Assembly: GCF_000502875.1 (NCBI RefSeq)
Contig: NZ_AYWX01000011.1
Location: forward strand, 213,522-260,004
Origin: Mesorhizobium sp. L2C084A000
GTDB lineage: Bacteria > Pseudomonadota > Alphaproteobacteria > Rhizobiales > Rhizobiaceae
Direction of reading: 5' to 3'
Length of the DNA stretch: 46,483 bases
The notes beneath the pieces were generated by a model. That model had not been told where the DNA came from, made no database searches, and saw nothing but the letters and a program-made list of their open reading frames with translations. Shown in pieces: positions 8,356 through 16,144 of this stretch. The position numbers were made by a program, and so were the translations under genes. Each line of letters begins with the position of its first letter. Position 1 is the first letter of the stretch.

Positions 8356-9834
8356 ATGGCTCTTTCCGTGCCAGCCATCATGAAGACGACGGCAGCCCGG
8401 CTTTCGGCGCTCTACTTCCTGCTCTTCGCGCTGTGCGCGGTGGCGCTCGTCTTCTACATGACGTCGCTGTCGGCGCGAATGCTGACCGCGCAGACGCAGG
8501 AGACCATCAATGACGAAGTGCTCGGCCTTGCCCGCGCCTACCAGCGCGGTGGCCTGCCGATCCTGGTGCGCGTGGTGGAACAGCGCTCGCGCCAGCCCGG
8601 CGCCAACCTTTACCTGATCGCCGACGCCAACGGCCAAATCCTGACCGGCAATGTGCAGAGCCTGGAGCCGGGCGTTCTCGAGAACGAAGGCTGGACCAGC
8701 AGTCCGTTCTCTTATCAGCGCTTTGGCGAGGGAGAGCTCGAGCGCCTGCGCAACCTTCCCGCCGAGCAGGGTACCACCACCCAATCCGAGCAGAACGATG
8801 CGCAGGCGCAGGGCGAAAAGGGCCACAACGCCATTGCGCTGGTGCTGCGGCTGCCGAACCAGATGATCATGCTGGTCGGCCGCGACCTTGGCGAGCCGGA
8901 GCGGTTTCGTGCGGTCATCCGCCGTGCGCTGATGCTGGCGCTCGGCATGATGGGGCTGGGCGGATTGCTGATCTGGTTTTTTGTCGGCCGCGCCGCGCTG
9001 AAGCGCATCGACAGCGTGTCGGAAGCCAGCCGCCGCATTATGGGCGGCGATCTGTCGGGCAGGCTGCCGGTGACGGGGGTTGGCGATGAGTTCGACCGGC
9101 TCTCCGAAAATCTCAATGCCATGCTGGCCAGGATCGCCGCGCTGAATGAAGGCTTGAAGCAGGTTTCCGACAACATCGCGCATGATCTGAAGACGCCGCT
9201 GACCCGGCTGCGCAACCGGGCCGAAGCGACGCTTTCGGGCAAGCAAAAGCCTACCGACTACCGGCAGGCGCTGGAAGGCACCATTGCCGAGTCAGACCAG
9301 TTGATAAAAACCTTCAACGCCATCCTGATGATCTCCCGGCTGGAGGCTGGCTACTCCTCGGAGAACACCAACCGCGTCGATCTGGCGGAGGCCGTGCGCG
9401 ATGTCGTCGAACTCTACGAGCCGGTGGCGGAAGAGGCAGGCGTGTCACTGGAAGCAGACGCGCGCGAGGCGGTGTCCGTCAACGGCAACCGCGAACTGAT
9501 CGGCCAGGCGCTGTCGAACATCGTCGACAACGCCATCAAATATTCCACCGGCGCCAATGCCCAGCCGGCGGTGCGCGTCACGCTCGAGCGAGCCGGTGCG
9601 GACGTTCGCCTGTCCGTTGCCGACAATGGACACGGCATTCCCGACGATGGCGACCGCGCCCGCGCCACGGAACGTTTCGTGCGGCTGGAGAAGAGCCGTT
9701 CGCAGCCGGGTTCCGGTCTTGGCCTCAGCCTCGCCAAGGCGGTCATGACGTTCCACAATGGCCGGCTTGAACTCTTGCCTGGCAATCCTGGACTATCCGT
9801 GGTCATGAGTTTCCCGGCTCGGGAGGATCACTGA
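8356..9834 (+). CDS. Two-component sensor histidine kinase
   Basis: This membrane kinase is the partner of the preceding response regulator. From ATG 8356 (492 residues) it has a transmembrane helix (about residues 16-37) and a periplasmic sensor loop of about 155 residues containing a Gln/Glu-rich stretch. A second helix (about 193-216) and a HAMP domain follow. The HisKA domain has phospho-acceptor His276 in AHDLKTPLTRL, and the HATPase_c domain shows N box NIVDNAIKYS, G1 DNGHGIP and G2 GSGLGLSLAKAV. An alternative start at ATG 8380 would shorten it by eight residues. Its TGA stop overlaps the glnE start (TGATG), so the kinase and glnE are probably cotranscribed. Confidence 0.93.
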   Translation: MALSVPAIMKTTAARLSALYFLLFALCAVALVFYMTSLSARMLTAQTQETINDEVLGLARAYQRGGLPILVRVVEQRSRQPGANLYLIADANGQILTGNVQSLEPGVLENEGWTSSPFSYQRFGEGELERLRNLPAEQGTTTQSEQNDAQAQGEKGHNAIALVLRLPNQMIMLVGRDLGEPERFRAVIRRALMLALGMMGLGGLLIWFFVGRAALKRIDSVSEASRRIMGGDLSGRLPVTGVGDEFDRLSENLNAMLARIAALNEGLKQVSDNIAHDLKTPLTRLRNRAEATLSGKQKPTDYRQALEGTIAESDQLIKTFNAILMISRLEAGYSSENTNRVDLAEAVRDVVELYEPVAEEAGVSLEADAREAVSVNGNRELIGQALSNIVDNAIKYSTGANAQPAVRVTLERAGADVRLSVADNGHGIPDDGDRARATERFVRLEKSRSQPGSGLGLSLAKAVMTFHNGRLELLPGNPGLSVVMSFPAREDH

Positions 9835-12794
9835 TGAGCACTGCAGCGAAGCGGGTGGAGACTGGATGGCTGCTGAAGCCGGCTGCCAAGCTTGCTCCGC
9901 TCGACAAGGACCGTGCGCGGTTGGAACTGGCCGAGATCGCTTCCGCCGCGCGCGAAGAAGGACTGACGCGGCTGGCCAAGTTCCTGGCAGGCAAAGGGGA
10001 GGGCCAGGATTTCCTTGCCGCCGTCTTCGATCTGTCGCCGTTCCTGCGTGATACCGCACGTCGCCGGCCGCAAATCCTGGACGGGCTGTTCGAGCAGACG
10101 ATCGAGGCTCGGCTGGAGGCGATCGGCGCCGCCATCGACCAGGTGCATCTAACCGAAGCAGTCTCGGAATCCGGCCTGATGATGGAGCTGCGCCAGTGGA
10201 AGGCGGAGGCGCATTTCCTGATCGCGCTGGCCGATCTTGCCGGCGAGGCCGAAACGGCGCTGACGGTCCGGCGATTGAGCGATCTTGCAGACGCCTGCAC
10301 CCGTGCGGCCGTCGACTTCCTGCTGCGTGACGCGCATGGCCAGGGCAAACTCAAACTGCCGGATGTCGGCAATCCGTCGAAACAGTCGGGCTGGATCCTG
10401 CTCGGCATGGGCAAGCTCGGCGCGCATGAGCTGAATTTTTCCTCCGACATCGATCTGGTGGTTTTCTTCGATCCGGAAGCGCCCGCCGTCGTCGATCCGC
10501 TCGACGCCACCGAGTTGTTTTCGAGGCTGACGCGCCGCCTGGTGCGCATCCTGCAGGACCGCACCGAACACGGTTATGTCTTCCGCACCGATCTGAGACT
10601 GCGCCCAGACCCCGGTTCGACACCGCTGGCGATCCCGGTCGAGGCGGCATTGCGCTACTATGAGGCACGCGGCCAGAACTGGGAGCGCGCCGCGATGATC
10701 AAGGCACGCCCGGTGGCAGGCGATCTGGCCGCGGGTGCGGCCTTCCTCAAGGAGTTGCAGCCCTATATCTGGCGCAAATACATGGACTACGCGGCGATTG
10801 CCGACGTCCATTCGATCAAGCGCCAGATCCACGCCCACAAGGGCCATGGCGAGATTGCGGTCAAAGGCCACAACGTCAAGCTTGGCCGCGGCGGCATTCG
10901 AGAGATCGAGTTCTTCGTCCAGACCCAGCAGCTCATCGCCGGCGGACGCTTCCCTGAACTGCGTGGCCGCGAGACCGTGCCGATGCTCGGTGAGCTTGCG
11001 ACCCGCGGCTGGATCACCACCGAGGCGCGCGATGCGCTTGCCCGCCAGTACTGGTTCCTGCGCCGCGTCGAACATGCCGTGCAGATGGTTGCCGACGAGC
11101 AGACGCACACACTGCCGGAAGATGATGAAGGCCTGGAGCGCATCGCCCGCATGCTCGCCTTTGCCGACGCTTCTGCCTTTTCCCAAGCGTTCCGTGCCTC
11201 GCTGCAGCAGGTCGAACGCCACTACGCGGCACTGTTCGAAACAGCACCCGAACTATCGACCGGCATCGGCAACCTGGTCTTCACCGGCGATGTCGACGAT
11301 CCCGATACGCTGCAGACCTTGCACGGGCTCGGCTTTCAGCGGCCAAGCGACATCTGCCGCGTCATCCGTGGCTGGCATTTCGGCCGCTATCGCCTCACCC
11401 AGTCGGCGGAGGCACGCGAGCGGCTGACGGAACTGACGCCGGCGCTGCTGCGCGCCTTCGGCCAGACGCGCCGGGCCGACGAAGCTCTGATGCGCTTCGA
11501 CGAGTTTCTCGCCGGCCTGCCGGCTGGCATCCAGCTGTTCTCCCTGCTGCAGTCCAATCCTGCCCTGCTGAAGCTTCTGGCGACGATCATGGGGGCCGCC
11601 CCCCGGCTGGCGGCGATCATCACCCGCAGGCCGCATGTCTTCGATGGTTTGCTCGACCCGGCCTTGCTCACCGAACTACCGGACCGCGCCTATCTGTCGG
11701 CGCGACTTTCCGCCTTCGTCGAGGGCGACCGACTTTACGAGGATGTGCTCGACCGGCTGCGCATTTTTGCCTCCGAGCAGAAATTCCTGATTGGTGTCCG
11801 GCTGCTCGCCGGCTCGATCGATCCGGCGCGGGCCGGCCGCGCCTTTTCCGATCTGGCGGATCTCACCATCGAGGCTGCGTTGAAGGCGGTGACGGCCGAA
11901 TTCGCGGCACGCCACGGCACCATTGCCGGCGGCGTGGTTTCGCTGCTCGGCATGGGCAAGCTCGGCAGCCGCGAGTTGACTGCCGGATCGGATGTCGACC
12001 TGATCCTGCTCTACGACCACGCGCCGGATGCCGAAGAGTCCAACGGTGACAAGCCGCTGGCGCCTTCGCATTACTACACCCGCATGACGCAAAGGCTGAT
12101 CGCGGCGGTGTCGGCGCCGACGGCGGAGGGCGTGCTCTACGAACTCGACCTGCGCCTGCGGCCGTCCGGCAACAAGGGGCCGGTGGCCACCCATATCGAT
12201 GCCTTCAAGAAATACCAGCGCCAGGAGGCCTGGACCTGGGAGCACATGGCGCTGGCCCGCGCCCGCGCCATTGCCGGCGACGCCAGCCTGTGCGGCGAGG
12301 TTGAAGCGGAAGTGGCGACGGTGCTTGGACAGCCGCGCGACGCCGCCAAGGTGATGGCCGAGGCTGCGGACATGCGGGCCATGATCGAGAAGGAAAAGCC
12401 GCCGCGCGATCTCTGGGACATCAAGCTTATTCCCGGAGGATTGATCGATCTGGAATTCATCGCCCAGGTGGCCGTCATCACCGGGCAGGTCGAGACCGGG
12501 CGCCGCGCCACCGGCACCGCCGAGATCCTGTCGCGCCTTGCATCGGGCTTCGCCGATGCCGGGATAAGGCAGGAGCTTGGCGATGCCTACGCGCTCTATC
12601 TTGCACTGACCCAGATGACGCGGCTGTGCCTCACCGGAGCCTTCGAGCGCGACGACGTTCCGCCGGGGCTTTCGGATCTGCTTCTGGCGGTGACCGACTT
12701 GCCGGATTTCGGTGTGCTGGAAGCACACCTCAAGGAGACGTCGCAGAAGGTCAGGAAGGACTTTGATCTTTTGTTTCGTTCGGGATCACCGTGA
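9834..12794 (+). CDS. glnE: Bifunctional glutamine synthetase adenylyltransferase/deadenylase GlnE
   Basis: GlnE adds AMP to, and by phosphorolysis removes it from, the conserved tyrosine of glutamine synthetase, under control of PII proteins. The 986-residue length is full size. Two nucleotidyltransferase-fold halves are evident. The N-terminal deadenylylating half has GMGKLGAHELNFSSDIDL from about residue 190. The C-terminal adenylylating half has GMGKLGSRELTAGSDVDL from about residue 706. Helical PII-sensing and linker regions lie between and after them. The start ATG 9834 overlaps the upstream kinase stop (TGATG) after a GGGAGG ribosome-binding site. Coupling to a sensor kinase gene is a rhizobial arrangement that I recall from Sinorhizobium. 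Confidence 0.97.
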   Translation: MSTAAKRVETGWLLKPAAKLAPLDKDRARLELAEIASAAREEGLTRLAKFLAGKGEGQDFLAAVFDLSPFLRDTARRRPQILDGLFEQTIEARLEAIGAAIDQVHLTEAVSESGLMMELRQWKAEAHFLIALADLAGEAETALTVRRLSDLADACTRAAVDFLLRDAHGQGKLKLPDVGNPSKQSGWILLGMGKLGAHELNFSSDIDLVVFFDPEAPAVVDPLDATELFSRLTRRLVRILQDRTEHGYVFRTDLRLRPDPGSTPLAIPVEAALRYYEARGQNWERAAMIKARPVAGDLAAGAAFLKELQPYIWRKYMDYAAIADVHSIKRQIHAHKGHGEIAVKGHNVKLGRGGIREIEFFVQTQQLIAGGRFPELRGRETVPMLGELATRGWITTEARDALARQYWFLRRVEHAVQMVADEQTHTLPEDDEGLERIARMLAFADASAFSQAFRASLQQVERHYAALFETAPELSTGIGNLVFTGDVDDPDTLQTLHGLGFQRPSDICRVIRGWHFGRYRLTQSAEARERLTELTPALLRAFGQTRRADEALMRFDEFLAGLPAGIQLFSLLQSNPALLKLLATIMGAAPRLAAIITRRPHVFDGLLDPALLTELPDRAYLSARLSAFVEGDRLYEDVLDRLRIFASEQKFLIGVRLLAGSIDPARAGRAFSDLADLTIEAALKAVTAEFAARHGTIAGGVVSLLGMGKLGSRELTAGSDVDLILLYDHAPDAEESNGDKPLAPSHYYTRMTQRLIAAVSAPTAEGVLYELDLRLRPSGNKGPVATHIDAFKKYQRQEAWTWEHMALARARAIAGDASLCGEVEAEVATVLGQPRDAAKVMAEAADMRAMIEKEKPPRDLWDIKLIPGGLIDLEFIAQVAVITGQVETGRRATGTAEILSRLASGFADAGIRQELGDAYALYLALTQMTRLCLTGAFERDDVPPGLSDLLLAVTDLPDFGVLEAHLKETSQKVRKDFDLLFRSGSP

Positions 12795-12846
12795 AGCGAT
12801 CGCCCCTTGGAATTGAAGACGTTTCGTGTTTTCCAGTCTCATGCAG

Positions 12847-13282
12847 CTACTCTGTTCGCCGAATCTGCCGGAGCGCGCGGCGTGCGTGAGCCTGCAAAAT
12901 TCTCTCCCGCAGATAGGCGTAGAAGCGCGGCGGCAGCATACATAGTCGAATCGGGACGGTTTGCTTCCCGCGATGGGCCTGAGATCGGGACCCGGCCAGA
13001 GGAAGTCATTGGTTTCGGTCACGACGATCCATGACGGCGTGTCATCGAGGCCGAGATGGGCTTTGAGTGGCGCAGGTATTTCTACTGCATCGGCAGGATC
13101 AGCCGGTGGCGAGTGTGTGACCGGAACGACCGTTATGACTTCACGGCCCTCCACGACCCGGCGCGCGGCGACAATGGCGCATGGTCGGTTTTTGCGACCT
13201 TCTTCGGCACCCTTTCGTGTTCTCTCACCCAGAGGTAAGAATAGGAAATCACCAGACCCGGGATAGGTTTGGGCAGGCTCAC
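12847..13282 (-). pseudogene. PemK/MazF-like toxin gene with two frameshifts
   Basis: Read with two single-base corrections, this is a plasmid-maintenance (PemK/MazF-like) toxin. Frame 1 starts with GTG at 13282, overlapping the antitoxin stop as GTGA, and reads SLPKPIPGLVISYSYLWVREHER. It must then shift at the GGG run at 13210-13212 into a frame reading KGAEEGRKNRPCAIVAARRV and on to SKPSRFDY. A second shift near 12940 gives MLPPRFYAYLRERILQAHAR and then ALRQIRRTE, with a TAG stop at 12847-12849. Both shifts are restored by adding one G. As written the toxin is broken; a continuous frame covers only the middle and gains unrelated tails. Sequencing error cannot be excluded for either site. 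Confidence 0.7.
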
Positions 13283-13539
13283 GGTGTCCAGTCTTTGAGC
13301 ATCGCATCGAGCCCGGCATATTCGCTCGGTACGGCGCTTTCGGCGATGGCGTTCAGCGTCTCATCATCCAGTTCTTCCGCGTTACGGGCGACTCGTCCCT
13401 TGACCAACACCTCGAACATCGCCGCCGACAGGAGTACCGTGTGGGTCCGGCCATTCTTTGTGATTGCGACCGGCGCACGCTGGGCAGCGTCCTGAAAACG
13501 CCCGACATTCTGCTGGAATTCTGTTGAAGTCACTCGCAT
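13279..13539 (-). CDS. Phd/YefM-family antitoxin
   Basis: This 86-residue protein has the Phd/YefM N-terminal DNA-binding fold (MRVTSTEFQQNVGRFQDAAQ, then PVAITKNGRTHTVLLSAAMFEVL) and a disordered acidic C-terminus that would neutralise the toxin. It is the first gene of an antitoxin-toxin pair. The stop overlaps the GTG start of the downstream PemK-like toxin, which is frameshifted, so the antitoxin may now stand without an active partner. Inverted repeats directly upstream (13540-13589) suggest autoregulation. It lies between glnE and the PAS kinase, an intergenic joint of a conserved block. Confidence 0.85.
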   Translation of the reverse strand: MRVTSTEFQQNVGRFQDAAQRAPVAITKNGRTHTVLLSAAMFEVLVKGRVARNAEELDDETLNAIAESAVPSEYAGLDAMLKDWTP

Positions 13540-13589
13540 GACAAAGTCTACCTTTCTTATCTAAGGTGGATAAAATAGATAACTTTGTC
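13540..13589. promoter_or_regulatory. Inverted repeats upstream of the Phd-type antitoxin
   Basis: TTATCTA (13557-13563) and TAGATAA (13576-13582) form an inverted repeat with a 12-base spacer. GACAAAG (13540-13546) and CTTTGTC (13583-13589) form a second, wider one that begins right at the antitoxin start codon. A TTGACA hexamer on the minus strand (13591-13586) is a likely -35 box, but no well-spaced -10 is obvious. The AT-rich symmetric layout fits an antitoxin operator. Confidence 0.45.
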
Positions 13590-13647
13590 AAAGCGTTTCA
13601 CCTCGCGTCCATGAGGTGGGATCAGGCCTGGGATGGTGATAAAATAT

Positions 13648-15969
13648 TCACGCTGCAACCTTGATCGCCGGCACGGCCCTCTTCACCGGAATGCGCACCG
13701 ACACGATCGTGCCGACACCTTCGCTCGACCGGATCTTCAGCGCGCCGCCCTGAAGCTCGGCCAGCGAACGTGAGATGGCAAGGCCAAGGCCAGACCCGGC
13801 ATGGCTCTTGGAGAACTGGTTCTGCACCTGCTCGAAGGGCCGTCCTAGCTTGCCGAGCGCCTCCTTGGGAATGCCGCAGCCATTGTCCTCGATCGTCAGC
13901 ACCAGCGCGCCGGATGTGTTGCGGGCCCTGACCGATATGTGGCCGCCCTGGCCGGTGAATTTCACCGCATTGGACAAAAGGTTGATGACGATCTGCTTGA
14001 TCGCGCGGCGATCGGCGACCAGCGTCAGCGCATCGGCAATGCGCGTTTCCACGGTGATGGCCTTTTGCGCCGCCTGCAGCGAGACGACGCGAACCGTTTC
14101 GCTGATCAGCGGGCCAAGATCGATCTCTTCCCGGTCCAGCGAGAATTGGCCGGCCTCGATCTTGGACATGTCGAGAATGTCGTTGATGACGCCCAGCAGA
14201 TATTTTCCGCTGCTGTTGATGTCGGTGGCATATTCCTCGTAGCGCTCCGATCCGAGCGGGCCGAACAGCCCTTGTTCCATCAGTTCGGAGAAGCCGATGA
14301 TGGCGTTCAGCGGCGTGCGCAACTCATGCGACATGTTGGCCAGGAATTCGGATTTGGCCCGGTTCGCAGCTTCGGCGCGTTCGGTTTCCTTCATGTATTT
14401 GCGGTTGAGGTCGACCAGTTCGCGCGAACGCTCCTCTTCGGCCCGCCGCGCGAGGCTGAGATCATGGATCGTTGCCATCAGCCGTCGCTCGCTGTCGACC
14501 AGCTTCTCCTGGTGCAGCTTGATCTGGGTGATGTCGGAGCCGACCGAGACGATGCCGCCGTCCCGGGTCTTCAGTTCGTTGACCTGCAGCCAGCGGCCAT
14601 CGGCCAGCTGCCGCTCGAAAGTGGCGCCGCCCTGCAGGCCGCTGGTGTGGGCAAGCCGCCGTTCGGAAGCAAAGGCCAGCATGCGTTCTTCCAGCGCCGC
14701 GCGCGCGGTGCCCGGCATCACGTCGCGGTCCGAAAGCCCGTTGTCCTGCTGGTATTTGGAATTGCACATGATCAGGCGCTGCGTCGAATCCCACAGCACG
14801 AAGGATTCGTTGATGTTCTCGATCGCCGTTCTGAGGCGAAGGTCGGCAGCCTCGGAACGCAGCGCCAGATGACGCTGTTCGGTGACGTCGACGGCGATAC
14901 CGATCAGCTGGATCTCCGGCGCTTCCGGATCGATGACCTGTGCCCGTGCGCGCATCCAGATCCATTGGCCGTCGGCATGGCGCATGCGGAACACCTGGTC
15001 GATGTGATCGATCTCGCGTGCGACGATTCTGTTGGCGAGCTCGAACAGGTCGCCGTCCTCGGGATGGATGATCTGATCGACCTCGCCGAAGGACAGCATC
15101 GTTTCGCACGGCTTGTAGCCGAGCATGTCGTACATCGAGCGCGACCAGTACATCTTGCCGCGCACCATGTCCCAGTCCCACAGGCCGCAGCGGCCGCGAA
15201 CCAGCGCCATGTCGATGCGCTGATGCGCTTCGAGGTAGATGCGGTCGGCCGCCTGCGCACGCGCGGCCTGGCCGAAATAGGCATAGAGGATGACGATCAG
15301 CACGCCGGCCGTCAGCACGAACAGGGTGACGTTCAGCGAAACGGTCTTGCGCCAGGCATCGAAAACCGCGTCCTGTGGCACCAGGGCCGCCGATGCGCCC
15401 TTTCCGCCATCCGCCAGGCTGACCGCGGCGTACCAGTCCCGTCCGCCGATGTTGACGTCCATGACGCCGGCACGATCGCCGAACATGAACAAGGGCTGGC
15501 CGCCCTCGACGAGGCCGTCCAGCGAATGGCCCTGCCATGGCATCGAGCGCGGCGTCACCGCGACGATCTTGAAAGCGCTGTCGGTGATGACAAGCACATG
15601 GCTGCGGCCCATCGCGCCCTGACGGCTGGTGGTCTCCAGCAGATCCTGTATGGCGCCGGGCACCGTTTCCGAGGTGGTGGCGAGCGAACTGGCCAACTGG
15701 CCCGCCGCCAGCGTCAGGATCGCCTTGGCATTGCGCTCGACATCGTCGCGCTCGTTCATCAGTGACAGCACGCGCAGCGCTGCGATGACGATCAGGAAGG
15801 TGATGATGAGGGCGGGTATTGATCGGCGCAGCAGCGGCTCGGCGGCCAGAAGCCGCCGGTAGGCCGGTTCGGCGATGAGCCGCGTATTCCCGGCAAGACC
15901 GTCGCCGCGCGTCTCGCGATGCGCAAAAACCGTCCCTCCGGGCGCGCCCCACGCGTCCGCCTTCGCCAT
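13648..15969 (-). CDS. pleC: PAS-domain sensor histidine kinase, PleC/DivJ type
   Basis: A 773-residue membrane kinase. Start ATG 15969 follows GGGGAG. It has a transmembrane helix (about residues 48-70), a periplasmic domain of about 140 residues, a second helix (about 213-237), two PAS domains (about 255-370 and 375-500), a coiled linker rich in Glu/Arg, HisKA with His548 in MSHELRTPLNAIIGFSELM, and HATPase_c with NLLSNAVKFT, EDNGCGIP and GSGLGLAISRSL. The HisKA sequence is of the PleC/DivJ/PdhS class that acts on DivK and so controls CtrA. The position next to glnE and pepN matches my memory of S. meliloti pleC. A CtrA-like box and three GANTC sites upstream support a cell-cycle role. PleC itself, rather than a sister kinase, is inferred. 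Confidence 0.65.
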   Translation of the reverse strand: MAKADAWGAPGGTVFAHRETRGDGLAGNTRLIAEPAYRRLLAAEPLLRRSIPALIITFLIVIAALRVLSLMNERDDVERNAKAILTLAAGQLASSLATTSETVPGAIQDLLETTSRQGAMGRSHVLVITDSAFKIVAVTPRSMPWQGHSLDGLVEGGQPLFMFGDRAGVMDVNIGGRDWYAAVSLADGGKGASAALVPQDAVFDAWRKTVSLNVTLFVLTAGVLIVILYAYFGQAARAQAADRIYLEAHQRIDMALVRGRCGLWDWDMVRGKMYWSRSMYDMLGYKPCETMLSFGEVDQIIHPEDGDLFELANRIVAREIDHIDQVFRMRHADGQWIWMRARAQVIDPEAPEIQLIGIAVDVTEQRHLALRSEAADLRLRTAIENINESFVLWDSTQRLIMCNSKYQQDNGLSDRDVMPGTARAALEERMLAFASERRLAHTSGLQGGATFERQLADGRWLQVNELKTRDGGIVSVGSDITQIKLHQEKLVDSERRLMATIHDLSLARRAEEERSRELVDLNRKYMKETERAEAANRAKSEFLANMSHELRTPLNAIIGFSELMEQGLFGPLGSERYEEYATDINSSGKYLLGVINDILDMSKIEAGQFSLDREEIDLGPLISETVRVVSLQAAQKAITVETRIADALTLVADRRAIKQIVINLLSNAVKFTGQGGHISVRARNTSGALVLTIEDNGCGIPKEALGKLGRPFEQVQNQFSKSHAGSGLGLAISRSLAELQGGALKIRSSEGVGTIVSVRIPVKRAVPAIKVAA

Positions 15970-16028
15970 AAATGGCACTCCCCGAATTTGCCTATGCTGC
16001 TTGGCGATCCGGCAAACGCCGCACATCC

Positions 16029-16102
16029 GAATCGTCAGTAAAGAATCAAAGGTGATTCGCCTTGTCCAGTGGTCCGGCGAAAAAAGATTAAAAATCGACT
16101 AA
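16029..16102. promoter_or_regulatory. CtrA-like box and cluster of CcrM (GANTC) sites
   Basis: GANTC sites lie at 16029-16033, 16043-16047 and 16054-16058. A TTAA-N7-CTAA sequence lies at 16088-16102, one base off the CtrA consensus TTAA-N7-TTAA. All are within 135 bases upstream of the PleC-type kinase start and downstream of the pepN stop, in a gap of 175 bases that must contain the kinase promoter unless pepN transcription reads through. Confidence 0.5.
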
Positions 16103-16144
16103 AATAACGCCGAAACGGCCCAATGTCTCTTGCCGGGCGCCCGC

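Noticed and set aside
13939..15765. 608-codon open frame on the plus strand, antisense to the PAS kinase
   Set aside because: High-GC DNA gives long antisense frames; the minus-strand kinase has complete domains, motifs and a ribosome-binding site, while this frame has none.
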